NCBI RefSeq assembly: GCF_013359945.1
Contig: NZ_JABWCS010000208.1
Location: 1-64,000 of the forward strand
Direction of reading: 5' to 3'
DNA length: 64,000 nt
Source: Paenibacillus agri
GTDB taxonomy: Bacteria > Bacillota > Bacilli > Paenibacillales > Paenibacillaceae
Shown: positions 25,092-33,808 of the stretch, in pieces
Numbering within the stretch: the stretch's first letter is position 1
Layout: each line of letters starts with the position of its first letter
Program-made: the position numbers and the translations under genes
Notes under the pieces: model-generated
The model's database searches: none
Told to the model about the DNA's origin: nothing
What the model saw: the letters and a program-made list of their open reading frames with translations, nothing else

Positions 25092-26357
25092 TTAGGCCCC
25101 CTTTTGCTTAAGAATAACGCCTTGTGTGGTTCGGGTTTCGTTTACACAATCACCTATGGCTATGAACTCGGCATACACATCGGCATCTTGAATCACATGA
25201 ATCATCCATTTCTGAAAATCCTCTTCCCCAAGTTCCCACTTATGGTCCTCATGGCGGAAATCTTTCAGTTCATAATAGCGGTTAAAGTCCGCATTAGGGG
25301 TCGTAATAATGAGTTGGTCAAAATCAATAGACGTGCAGATTTGCCGGATTAACTTAGCAGCCTCATCCAGACTCATATGTTCAATCACTTCCGTTAAAAT
25401 CACGTCCACCTGCTCCCCGTTATAGCTTTCCAGGAACTGATCGATGGAGCTTGCAAGAACAATATTGTCGATCGTCTTGGCCGTTGCTTTGCGTCTTACC
25501 GTCTCTAGGCGCTCTTCGTCAATATCAATCGCATAATAGCTAGCCTCCAGCTTTCCTGCAAAAGGAATAGCATAGAACCCTTCTCCGCAGCCAATATCTA
25601 CAATCGACTTATCGAAGGCTAAGACATTGCCAATATGTATTCTGCGCTGTAGTGCCGTTCCTCCATAGGCAAACTGGATATCATAACGATCTGTTTTTTC
25701 CAGCTCACCCTTGTATTTGTGGAACCGGTCCTTCGACGATAGAAAATTTCGAACGAACAGGCTGCGGATATAAAATGGCGCATCCATGACGTTCACGCTC
25801 TTGATATATTTATCAAGGATACTTTCTGAAATATCGATGTACTCATTGCCGAAGGCCGAGAGGAACAAACACAGTACACCCGCAACATGCAGGAGCTGGT
25901 AGAGGCTTTTGCTCGTCTTCACCGTTAAGGAATAACTTTTATACGCCAGATGACTCATTTCGAACGTGAAGTCCGGCAAGTGCTTTTCAAAAAAATGAAT
26001 GTACCTCACCAGTTCAATATGAATCATGCCTATGAACAAGGTCTGCTCATACCCCTCAACATCTCGCTCATCCTGTACCTTTAGCGGTGCTGAGAAAAAT
26101 TCGTTCATTGCATTCAGTGGAAACAACGGTGTATTGTACCGCGACACATTCAAATACTCGAAGTTCTCCTGCTCATGCTGCTTGTAAGAAATTTCATTAT
26201 CCGCATCTTTAAAATACACATTATACGTCTGAGCATCGGTATACCATCCATAGGCTATGCCTTTACGAACAGGGCGAAGCATCATACCGGAACCGGGATT
26301 CTTTTTGATTAAAAATGAAAACTGCGGGTTTGTGGACCTCAACTGGAGGATCGCCAT
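25092..26357 (-). CDS. Hen1-type 3'-terminal RNA ribose 2'-O-methyltransferase
   Basis: A 421-residue protein in two parts. The N-terminal half (about 1-235) has the bacterial Hen1-specific domain pattern (SFLIKKNPGS, GIAYGWYTD, then VSRYNTPLFPLNAM). The C-terminal half is the methyltransferase: SAM motif DIGCGEG (254-260), the metal-binding EVIEH (323-327), TTPNADFNRYY, and RHEDHKWE (368-375) whose His completes the Mn site in known Hen1. It adds a 2'-O-methyl mark at the repair junction before Pnkp seals it, protecting against re-cleavage. I start at the ATG of MAILQLRS with AAGGAG 9 bases upstream; an ATG two codons earlier is also possible, and a frame extending 47 codons upstream crosses a terminator. 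Sequence is divergent from canonical Hen1. Confidence 0.88.
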   Translation of the reverse strand: MAILQLRSTNPQFSFLIKKNPGSGMMLRPVRKGIAYGWYTDAQTYNVYFKDADNEISYKQHEQENFEYLNVSRYNTPLFPLNAMNEFFSAPLKVQDERDVEGYEQTLFIGMIHIELVRYIHFFEKHLPDFTFEMSHLAYKSYSLTVKTSKSLYQLLHVAGVLCLFLSAFGNEYIDISESILDKYIKSVNVMDAPFYIRSLFVRNFLSSKDRFHKYKGELEKTDRYDIQFAYGGTALQRRIHIGNVLAFDKSIVDIGCGEGFYAIPFAGKLEASYYAIDIDEERLETVRRKATAKTIDNIVLASSIDQFLESYNGEQVDVILTEVIEHMSLDEAAKLIRQICTSIDFDQLIITTPNADFNRYYELKDFRHEDHKWELGEEDFQKWMIHVIQDADVYAEFIAIGDCVNETRTTQGVILKQKGA

Positions 26358-26452
26358 TACCATCTTCTCCTTACTTGCAAATTCGCTTCTCTTGATGTCA
26401 ATTTTCACTGAAATTCGTATTCTTGAACAGGGTAAAAGTATTACGAGCACGT

Positions 26453-26484
26453 AAAAAAAGCATGGCCCAGGTGGGACATGCTTT
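26453..26484 (-). terminator. Terminator between the two-domain hypothetical gene and hen1
   Basis: Minus strand AAAGCATGTCCCA pairs with GGGCCATGCTTT, followed by TTTT. It implies that hen1-pnkp has its own promoter or depends on read-through. Confidence 0.85.
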
Positions 26485-26548
26485 CGGTTGAATAGCATTA
26501 TATTTTATTTAAACCCGCGATTGGATTTAAGATCATACCTCAACACCG

Positions 26549-27469
26549 TTACACTTCTCTCTTCTCTTCCGGATTATAAATGATTCTGGCATAGTCGTAA
26601 TCTTTAATGTCCATATCGCCCAAATACATCCGTTCATGCTCCGGGACTTCTTCATACAATTCCTTCAGTCTGGCCCTGGCATGCTCAGTGGGATACTCCA
26701 AGTAGCTGTAATACGCCTGCCGGCACTTCTCCAAAGAGGTCTCGCCGCCGCTGAGCTTCTGATATGCATTGGCCAGCTCCTTATACTTCTCCTCCGGTTC
26801 AGCACTATACAAGACTTCATCAAATGTAATGATCCCCAAATTATCAAATCTAACCGTAGTAGACTCTGTGAAGCTGGTGAACAACGTGCCATTCCGAAAC
26901 AAGTCCCCGACCTCGTCCAAAGTCATCTTCCATTCAAATGCCGGCGTGTAACAGGATACAAGACCGTCTTCATAGACAACAATATTGGCGATATAATTCT
27001 GGCCCTCATGCTTCAGAAACATCGTGAAGCCGTCACCTGCAGCTGTCTGATAAAATTGTTCGGTTTGCACGTAGAACTCGCTAGCATTGGGCGAATGGAT
27101 CACCCGGCGCCCATGCTGCTGCTGCTTGTCACGCACTGAAATCGTATAGAGATTCTCAAGTTCAGGATTAAGTGTACGGACGGTGTCTTGCAGATATCTT
27201 AAGTAAGAGGTCTCATCAAAAGCCCACTCAGCAGACGCAATCTTGTATGCACCCAATCCATGGATCGACAGACTTTCGCCCTCCGGGACTCTCGTAACAA
27301 GCCAACCCGCTTCCAGCTTTTCCTTTGCCCCTGTCAAATCTACTAGTTCCCAGCAGTTGACCATACCGTCCTCGTAGACATCCACATTAATATAAAAATA
27401 CTGATTGTTATTAATGATACCGGGCACCCTGGTTCCTTCTATCCGTTTTTGCCTGCTGATTCGCTGCAT
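26549..27469 (-). CDS. Conserved hypothetical protein with two related domains, upstream of hen1-pnkp
   Basis: I do not recognise a named family. The 306-residue protein contains two copies of one unit: residues 22-82 (YFYINVDVYEDGMVNCWEL ... GLGAYKI) and residues 157-221 (NYIANIVVYEDGLVSCYTP ... NLGIITF). Each has the core VYEDG(M/L)V(N/S)C followed by an acidic helix and a beta stretch ending in LG. A charged helical tail (225-306) ends in PEEKREV. No signal peptide or membrane helix is present. The start MQRISRQKR follows AAGGAGA by 8 bases. It precedes hen1 in the same direction but is separated by a terminator; a link to RNA repair is conjecture. Confidence 0.85.
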   Translation of the reverse strand: MQRISRQKRIEGTRVPGIINNNQYFYINVDVYEDGMVNCWELVDLTGAKEKLEAGWLVTRVPEGESLSIHGLGAYKIASAEWAFDETSYLRYLQDTVRTLNPELENLYTISVRDKQQQHGRRVIHSPNASEFYVQTEQFYQTAAGDGFTMFLKHEGQNYIANIVVYEDGLVSCYTPAFEWKMTLDEVGDLFRNGTLFTSFTESTTVRFDNLGIITFDEVLYSAEPEEKYKELANAYQKLSGGETSLEKCRQAYYSYLEYPTEHARARLKELYEEVPEHERMYLGDMDIKDYDYARIIYNPEEKREV

Positions 27470-27667
27470 GATGTTCGTCTCCTTGCCTATTGATGTTTTT
27501 TTCACCTATGAACATTATGCCGAATATTCAGCGTCACATCAAAGCAAATCGGCCGTTAGATGATTGGGATCAATCCGGCTGAGACGGATTTCGCGCTCTA
27601 ACGAAATCCATCGCTGCGATCTCCTCTTCAGTCAGACTTATGTAGAACAATGGATTCAAAGTTTAAG

Positions 27668-27696
27668 AAAAAAGCGAGGGAAAAAGCACCCTCACT
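27668..27696 (-). terminator. Terminator of fumC
   Basis: Minus strand GTGAGGG paired with CCCTCGC, followed by TTTTTT, about 50 bases past the stop codon. Confidence 0.8.
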
Positions 27697-27746
27697 TATC
27701 GCAGTAAATTTAATTTTCTTAAACAGATCTGATAGAGTAAGCTGTA

Positions 27747-29123
27747 TTAAATCATATCCTCCGGCTTGACCATACTGTCAAATTGCTCTTCAGTCAGCAG
27801 ATTTAGGCGCACGGCGGCTTCTTTAAGGGTAAGCCCTTCTTTGTGGGCAAGCTTGGCGATCTTAGCCGCATTCTCATAGCCGATATGTGGATTGAGTGCA
27901 GTCACAAGCATCAGAGAATGATGCAGGTTCCGTTCAATGGTGTTCACATTGGGCTCGATCCCACGCGCACAATGCTCATCAAACGAGATCATCGTGTCGG
28001 CGAGCAGCTGGCACGATTGCAGGAAGCTGTGAATGATGACTGGCTTGAACACATTCAGCTGGAAATTCCCCTGACTGGACGCCATACCAATGGTCACATC
28101 GTTGCCGAATACCTGACACACCACCATCGTCATCGCTTCACTCTGGGTCGGGTTGACCTTGCCCGGCATAATAGAACTGCCCGGCTCATTCTCCGGGATG
28201 CTGATCTCGCCGATGCCGCTGCGCGGGCCGCTCGCCAGCCAGCGGACATCGTTGGCGATCTTCATAAGATCGCCGGACAACGCCTTCAATGCGCCATGCA
28301 CATACACGAGTTGATCGTGGCTCGTCAGTGCATGGAACTTGTTGGCGGCGGAAGTAAATTCACCGGACAGCTCTGCGGCAATCCCTGCCGCCGCCCTGTC
28401 ACCAAACTCCGGATGGGCATTGATGCCTGTGCCCACCGCGGTTCCGCCGATCGCCAGCTCCAGCAACGACTTCGAGCTGACTTCAATGAACTGCTCGCAC
28501 TTCTCGAGCATAGCCGCCCAGGCGCTGATTTCTTGACCAAGGGTGATCGGGGTTGCATCCTGCAGATGAGTCCGCCCGATCTTGATAAGGTCTTTGAACG
28601 ATTCTGCTTTTGCGCTTAACGTAGCCGCCAGTTGCCGGATCGCAGGCAGCACCTGCCGCTCTACGGCAAGATATGCGGCAATGTGCATTGCTGTAGGAAA
28701 AGTATCATTGGAACTTTGACTTTTGTTCACATCATCATTGGGATGGATCACGGCCGAAGCGCCGCTGGACTTTAGAATTTCATTCCCCCGGCGGGCAATG
28801 ACCTCATTAACGTTCATATTAGTCTGAGTACCACTGCCCGTCTGCCACACTGCAAGTGGGAAATGTTCGTCAAAGTCACCAGCCAAAATCTCGTCCGCCG
28901 CCTGTACGATGGCTTGCATCTTGGCATTATCCAACACGCCTAGCTCCGCGTTCGCCTGTGCCGCCGCCTTCTTGATCAGCGCCAGTCCATAGATCAGAGC
29001 GCGGGGCATTTTTTCGCTGCCGATTTTGAAATTCTGCAGGCTGCGCTGGGTCTGAGCACCCCAGTATTTATCTGCTGGCACCTGCACTTCTCCAAGCGTA
29101 TCCTTTTCTATACGATAATCCAT
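27747..29123 (-). CDS. fumC: Fumarate hydratase, class II
   Basis: A 458-residue homotetrameric, iron-independent fumarase that hydrates fumarate to L-malate in the citric acid cycle. The superfamily signature [11 protein letters not shown] is near residues 314-324. The FumC-type blocks [13 protein letters not shown] and [21 protein letters not shown] are present, and [13 protein letters not shown] confirms the fumarase branch. The RBS GAGGTG precedes the ATG. Aspartase, its paralogue, is the next gene upstream, giving an aspartate to fumarate to malate route, though a long terminator hairpin separates them. Confidence 0.97.
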   Translation of the reverse strand: MDYRIEKDTLGEVQVPADKYWGAQTQRSLQNFKIGSEKMPRALIYGLALIKKAAAQANAELGVLDNAKMQAIVQAADEILAGDFDEHFPLAVWQTGSGTQTNMNVNEVIARRGNEILKSSGASAVIHPNDDVNKSQSSNDTFPTAMHIAAYLAVERQVLPAIRQLAATLSAKAESFKDLIKIGRTHLQDATPITLGQEISAWAAMLEKCEQFIEVSSKSLLELAIGGTAVGTGINAHPEFGDRAAAGIAAELSGEFTSAANKFHALTSHDQLVYVHGALKALSGDLMKIANDVRWLASGPRSGIGEISIPENEPGSSIMPGKVNPTQSEAMTMVVCQVFGNDVTIGMASSQGNFQLNVFKPVIIHSFLQSCQLLADTMISFDEHCARGIEPNVNTIERNLHHSLMLVTALNPHIGYENAAKIAKLAHKEGLTLKEAAVRLNLLTEEQFDSMVKPEDMI

Positions 29124-29179
29124 GCCATCACCTCATTTTTAGAATAGAAATCAGGCCTTTAGCGGTTCTTCATAACGTC

Positions 29180-29247
29180 AAAAAGCGAAAGAGGAACATT
29201 CGCCGCCTCGATGTTCCTCTGCGCTGCTGTCCGTACTTTCGCTTTTT
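29180..29247 (-). terminator. Nested double hairpin terminating aspA
   Basis: An outer 12-bp stem (AAAAAGCGAAAG with CTTTCGCTTTTT) encloses an inner 9-bp stem (GAGGAACAT with ATGTTCCTC). It can fold on either strand. It starts 9 bases past the aspA stop codon. Confidence 0.85.
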
Positions 29248-29255
29248 GATAAATT

Positions 29256-30680
29256 CTACTCTCTATGCAGCAGCGATGCTCCCGCAATTCCCGGATGGGT
29301 CATTTCATAAGGATCAAGGATCATGTTCAGCTCTTCCTCGGTCAGTACATTGTACTTAAGACACAGCTCTCGTACAGATTCCCCGGTCAGAATGGCCTCA
29401 CGCGCAATTCGGGAGACGACCTCATAACCCAGGTGCGGATTGACAGCGGTAATAATGCCGACACTGCGCTCCACTTCCTGTTCCAGCTTCTCTTTGTTCG
29501 CTTCAATTCCGGCCAAGCAATAGTCTGTGAAGACCCGGAACGAATTGTTCATAATGCTGATCGACTGGATCAGGTTGAAGACCAGCACTGGCTCCATTAC
29601 GTTCAGCTCCAGTTGGCCCGCTTGTGAAGCAAGACAAATCGTGTGATCGTTTCCAATAACCTGGAAGGCCACCTGATTAATGACCTCTGCCATAACCGGA
29701 TTGACCTTACCCGGCATGATCGAGGAGCCTGGCTGACGAGCCGGAAGCGAGATTTCGTTGAATCCGGAACGCGGACCAGAGGCCATCAGCCGCAGGTCAT
29801 TGGCGATTTTGGACATGTTCATCATGCAGACTTTCAGTGTCGCCGACACTTCTGTGTAAGCATCTGTATTCTGGGTGGCATCCACCAGATGGTCTGCAGT
29901 CACCAGCGGGAAGCCGCTGATCTCCGCCAAATGACGGACCACCTGCACAATATAACCAGGATCGGCATTCAGCCCGGTGCCTACCGCTGTTGCCCCCATG
30001 TTCACTTCATATAAATGATGACGGGAGTGCTCGATACGCTTGATATCGCGCTCCAGCACTCTGCTATAGGCTTCGAATTCCTGGCCAAGACGGATCGGTA
30101 CGGCATCCTGAAGATGCGTCCGGCCCATTTTGATCACCGGATCGAACTCCTGGGCTTTCTGCAGAAATACCTCATGCATACTCCGCATGGTGGCCAGCAG
30201 TTGTTCCAGCAGTGACAGTGTGGCAATATGTATCGCCGTCGGGAAGGCGTCATTCGTCGACTGAGCCATGTTAACATGGGAGTTCGGGCTGAGCTGCAGA
30301 TAATCGCCCTTCTCCTTGCCCAGCAGCTCCAGTGCACGGTTAGCGATTACCTCGTTGGCATTCATGTTCAGCGAAGTACCGGCACCACCCTGAATAGGGT
30401 CCACAATAAATTGGTCATGCCACCTACCATCAATGATCTCCCCTGCGGCTTGTACAATCACTTCTCCAAGTCCTTTGTACAATCTGCCCACTTCCATATT
30501 GGCCAGAGCTGCGGCTTTCTTCACGATCCCCATCGCTTTGATTAATTCACCATGCACCCGATAGCCGGTAATCGGAAAATTCTCGACCGCACGTAGCGTC
30601 TGAATACCGTAATAGGCGTGCTTTTCTACCTGTTTACTGCCCAGAAAGTCTTTTTCCACGCGAAATTCAGTCTCTGACAC
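29256..30680 (-). CDS. aspA: Aspartate ammonia-lyase (aspartase)
   Basis: A 474-residue cytosolic lyase that splits L-aspartate to fumarate and ammonia, the usual length for the family. Superfamily signature [16 protein letters not shown] is near residues 317-332. Aspartase-type features include GGAGTSLNMNANEV and SPNSHVNMAQSTNDAFPTA, and LQDAVPIRLGQEF. The start is GTG behind GGAGGT with 7 bases between. Its product feeds fumC directly downstream. It is called ansB in B. subtilis. Confidence 0.96.
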   Translation of the reverse strand: MSETEFRVEKDFLGSKQVEKHAYYGIQTLRAVENFPITGYRVHGELIKAMGIVKKAAALANMEVGRLYKGLGEVIVQAAGEIIDGRWHDQFIVDPIQGGAGTSLNMNANEVIANRALELLGKEKGDYLQLSPNSHVNMAQSTNDAFPTAIHIATLSLLEQLLATMRSMHEVFLQKAQEFDPVIKMGRTHLQDAVPIRLGQEFEAYSRVLERDIKRIEHSRHHLYEVNMGATAVGTGLNADPGYIVQVVRHLAEISGFPLVTADHLVDATQNTDAYTEVSATLKVCMMNMSKIANDLRLMASGPRSGFNEISLPARQPGSSIMPGKVNPVMAEVINQVAFQVIGNDHTICLASQAGQLELNVMEPVLVFNLIQSISIMNNSFRVFTDYCLAGIEANKEKLEQEVERSVGIITAVNPHLGYEVVSRIAREAILTGESVRELCLKYNVLTEEELNMILDPYEMTHPGIAGASLLHRE

Positions 30681-30895
30681 CGTTCATACCTCCGCATTGT
30701 TTTCTTTATAGTTTAGGTTTAGGCCATAGTTCAAGACGAAAGTCCATCCTATATTTCCCTATTGCCTACTAGGATAATACCTTTTATTTTAAGTATTGTC
30801 TCCACCTATATACAATAAAGATTACGAAAACCGTAATGCTGCGAGGAAAATGTGCCTCTTAGACAAAGAAAAGCTTATTTTTCAGTACCAGTGAG

Positions 30896-31090
30896 TTAAG
30901 CCCCATACACATCAAATAGTGGATGAAAGGGATCGCGCTCCTCAGCAGACTTATCAGCTTTGTGATTTCCATTACCGCCCTTAACGGCAGCTGGCTGCTG
31001 CCGCTGATGCATCTTGATCGGTATCGCCGCCAGCCCCAGTACCGAACCACACAGTACGATCAAGAGCACTATTCCTGTTAGTATCCACAT
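30896..31090 (-). CDS. Small single-pass membrane protein
   Basis: A 64-residue protein. One hydrophobic helix (about residues 2-25, WILTGIVLLIVLCGSVLGLA) is followed by a basic, polar cytoplasmic tail ending DPFHPLFDVYGA. The ATG has a full GGAGGT 7 bases upstream, which supports a real gene. I do not recognise a family. The 31808 gene lies upstream on the same strand, about 70 bases away. Confidence 0.65.
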   Translation of the reverse strand: MWILTGIVLLIVLCGSVLGLAAIPIKMHQRQQPAAVKGGNGNHKADKSAEERDPFHPLFDVYGA

Positions 31091-31157
31091 CGTCGTTACC
31101 TCCATAATTTTAGATCTGGACTTTCCAGCCCAAGAGACACACTCTATTCATCTCAGA

Positions 31158-31808
31158 TTACCAAGCGGACAGTCCCAGCAATCGTTCACCAAGCTCGTTC
31201 AGAATCACCCTCCCGTGTTGTCCTGTCTGGTGGATCTCATTCCAGAATAGAATCCGGTCGCTCCTGCAATCCTCACTATCTTGCGCTGGAACCATAGTCA
31301 CTGGCAGCAAATCCGAAGTCTGACTAAGCAAAACCAGTTTATCACTGGCATATATCAGTAAATCCCCCACCTCAACAGCTATTGTAAGCCTTCTTCCAGA
31401 GTGATCAGCATAATGAAACTCCACTTGCTGGGCTAACAAAGAAATGCAGCCCTCTATCTTTGGACTCTGCATTGAAGCTGCCTGGGCATCGTTTCCCCTA
31501 ATTCTCAGCCCTTCGAGATACAACCATAGTCCAGGCTGCTCCCATAGTCCGGAAAAAGCTTCATATACCTTATAACGCAGCAGAATATCCCACATGTATG
31601 GATGAGATCGTATTACGGATAAATCCTTATTCCATAAGGCCCCTTGTCTGTCTGCTTCAGCTGGCATCAGGGAAAGAAGACGCAGAATATAAAATTTCGG
31701 AACGGCCCGCCGCCGCAGAAAATATCCATGCTCTTCCCAACAATCCCAATCCTCTTCCGTCCACCCCGACTGCTCCTCTCCGCTTGCGCCGCAGTTCTGT
31801 GACAGCAT
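31158..31808 (-). CDS. Hypothetical protein
   Basis: A 216-residue protein without a domain I recognise. It begins with an acidic, tryptophan-rich segment (GWTEEDWDCWEEHGYFL), then leucine-rich helical stretches and a C-terminal part with short beta strands (RRLTIAVEVGDLLIYASD). It has no signal peptide or transmembrane helix. I choose the ATG with AAGGAGGT 10 bases upstream; ATG codons 9 and 16 codons earlier are possible. The 318-base gap on its 5' side (31809-32126) holds only the kduI promoter region. Confidence 0.65.
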   Translation of the reverse strand: MLSQNCGASGEEQSGWTEEDWDCWEEHGYFLRRRAVPKFYILRLLSLMPAEADRQGALWNKDLSVIRSHPYMWDILLRYKVYEAFSGLWEQPGLWLYLEGLRIRGNDAQAASMQSPKIEGCISLLAQQVEFHYADHSGRRLTIAVEVGDLLIYASDKLVLLSQTSDLLPVTMVPAQDSEDCRSDRILFWNEIHQTGQHGRVILNELGERLLGLSAW

Positions 31809-32025
31809 GTATTCCAGGACCTCCTTCATCTTCATACATATACAACTACTGACCATACTGCATTCAAAAGAACCCTAATAATCTTGCAATGAGTGTCCAT
31901 TAGATTTATCCCTCTTAATATATAAATACACTTTATAAATGATCTTTATTAATTATGCATTAAAAATAACAGCGCTATGACAGATTGTCAATAGTTCTTC
32001 TCCTATCCATCATCCAACTCCAAAC

Positions 32026-32079
32026 AAATGAACCTAAAAAGTATTTACACTTGATAAATGAACCCAAATGGAGTAATTT
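32026..32079 (+). promoter_or_regulatory. kduI promoter region with a direct repeat
   Basis: TTGATA (32051-32056), 17 bases, TAATTT (32074-32079). The repeat AAATGAACC occurs at 32026 and 32056, exactly 30 bases apart, the second copy covering the spacer. It may be bound by the DeoR-type regulator encoded in the operon. Confidence 0.5.
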
Positions 32080-32126
32080 GAACATATAGAAACCAATTCC
32101 GATTCAAAAAGGAGACTGATCACACC

Positions 32127-32960
32127 ATGGAAAGACGCTACGCATCCCATCCCCAAGAAGTCAAACAATTCGATACTGAGCGCCTGCGCAAGGAATTTCA
32201 TATTCCCGTCCTCTTCGTTCCCGATGAGCTGAAGCTCGTGCTGACCCATGAGGACCGCATGATCATTGGCGGCGCGCAGCCGGTGACGCAAGAAGTCCAA
32301 CTGACAACAGATCTAAAGGAACTCGGTGTCACGTATTTCCTGGAACGCCGTGAGCTTGGTGTTATTAATGTAGGTGGCGCAGGGACAGTTACTGTTGACG
32401 GTACCTCTTACGACCTGGGCACGAAGGAATGTCTGTACGTAGGTCAGGGCTCTAAGGAAGTTAGTTTCAAAAGCAATGATAGCGCAGAGCCGGCTAAGTT
32501 CTATCTGAACTCTGCTCCTGCGCATCTATCCTATCCTACTGCTAAGACCACACTGGCCGAGGCCGATTCCAGCGCTCTGGGAGATATCAAGAACTCCAAC
32601 GAACGCACCATTTACCGCTTCATCCACGCTGATGGTGTGCAAAGCGCACAACTGGTGATGGGCATGACTGAACTGAAACCGGGCAATATGTGGAACACGA
32701 TGCCTGCCCATATTCATCCACGCCGGATGGAGGCCTACTTCTATTTTGGACTCCCGGAAGACGCAGCAGTGTTTCACCTTATGGGTGAGCCAGACGAGAC
32801 CCGCCATATTGTCATGAGCAACGAGCAAGCGGTCATCTCTCCAAGCTGGTCGATCCACAGCGGCGTAGGCACAAGCAATTATACATTTATCTGGAGCATG
32901 GCCGGTGATAATAAAAGATATGATGATATGGACCCCGTATCCATAAAAGAATTACAATAG
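32127..32960 (+). CDS. kduI: 5-dehydro-4-deoxy-D-glucuronate isomerase
   Basis: A 277-residue cupin enzyme converting 4-deoxy-L-threo-5-hexosulose uronate to 3-deoxy-D-glycero-2,5-hexodiulosonate in degradation of pectin or glycosaminoglycan disaccharides. The metal ligands are visible as His195, His197, Glu202 (AHIHPRRMEAYFYF) and His244 (SIHSGVG), matching the known E. coli KduI set within one residue. Length is typical (278). The RBS AAGGAGA precedes the ATG. It is followed by a DeoR regulator and kduD on the same strand, forming an operon. Confidence 0.97.
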   Translation: MERRYASHPQEVKQFDTERLRKEFHIPVLFVPDELKLVLTHEDRMIIGGAQPVTQEVQLTTDLKELGVTYFLERRELGVINVGGAGTVTVDGTSYDLGTKECLYVGQGSKEVSFKSNDSAEPAKFYLNSAPAHLSYPTAKTTLAEADSSALGDIKNSNERTIYRFIHADGVQSAQLVMGMTELKPGNMWNTMPAHIHPRRMEAYFYFGLPEDAAVFHLMGEPDETRHIVMSNEQAVISPSWSIHSGVGTSNYTFIWSMAGDNKRYDDMDPVSIKELQ

Positions 32961-32994
32961 AATCACTACATTTACGGAAAGCTGAGGCACAAGG

Positions 32995-33759
32995 ATGAAC
33001 CCGATTCGACGGCATGAGATGATTATGGAGGTTCTGCTGAACCAAAAGGATGTAACGGTCAATGAACTGAGTGACAAGCTCCAGGTCACAGGTAAAACGA
33101 TTCGTGAAGACCTGACCCGACTGGAGGAACAGGGGCTGATTGTCCGTGTGCACGGCGGTGCCGTGCTGGCGCAGAGCGACCAGTTCGGCATTCTGCCGTC
33201 CCGGGAGCCGCTGGACAAATACGCCGAGGAGAAAAGCGAGATCGCGCAGCGTGCACTGGCCCACATTGAAGAGGATGATATTATCGCGCTGGACGGGGGC
33301 AGTACAACGCTCGAAATCGCCCGGCGGCTCGACAACAGGCCGCTGACCGTCATCACCAATGATGTGCATATCATCGGCGAACTGGCTCCCAAGGAGCACA
33401 TCCGTCTCGTCGTTCCCGGAGGGTACCGTGTCCGCAACATGTTGGCTGGTCCCGAAGCTGTCGCCTATGTGCAGAAGCTGAACATTCAAAAAGCCTTTCT
33501 CTCGGCAACCGCCGTACATCTCGAACACGGTCTGTCTATCTATACCGGAGATTTAATCGAATTCAAGCAAGCCTTGGTTGCCACGGCCCGGCAAGTAATT
33601 GCGGTGGCGGACCATCACAAATTCGGCCACACCGCACTCCGTACGTTCGCCTCGCTGGAGGAAGTAGATCTCATCCTTACTGACAGTGGCCTCCCAGCGG
33701 AGACCGCACAACAGTTCCGGAGCGCCGGTGTAACCCTGGAGTGCGGATCGCAGAATTAA
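32995..33759 (+). CDS. DeoR/GlpR-family transcriptional regulator
   Basis: A 254-residue regulator. The N-terminal HTH (VNELSDKLQVTGKTIREDL, about residues 19-37) and the LVRVHGGAVL junction define the DeoR family. The C-terminal phosphosugar sensor domain has ALDGGSTTLEIAR and VITNDVHI. Such proteins repress sugar catabolic operons and are released by a phosphorylated intermediate. Its place between kduI and kduD suggests control of this operon and perhaps the neighbouring transporter. Confidence 0.93.
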   Translation: MNPIRRHEMIMEVLLNQKDVTVNELSDKLQVTGKTIREDLTRLEEQGLIVRVHGGAVLAQSDQFGILPSREPLDKYAEEKSEIAQRALAHIEEDDIIALDGGSTTLEIARRLDNRPLTVITNDVHIIGELAPKEHIRLVVPGGYRVRNMLAGPEAVAYVQKLNIQKAFLSATAVHLEHGLSIYTGDLIEFKQALVATARQVIAVADHHKFGHTALRTFASLEEVDLILTDSGLPAETAQQFRSAGVTLECGSQN

Positions 33760-33808
33760 TACCTAGATATTAACTACCTTCAGAGGCTTAAAAAGGAGTG
33801 TAATTCAT

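Noticed and set aside
32887..33528. 213-codon minus-strand open frame
   Set aside because: Antisense to the DeoR gene and the end of kduI; composition and context do not support a gene.
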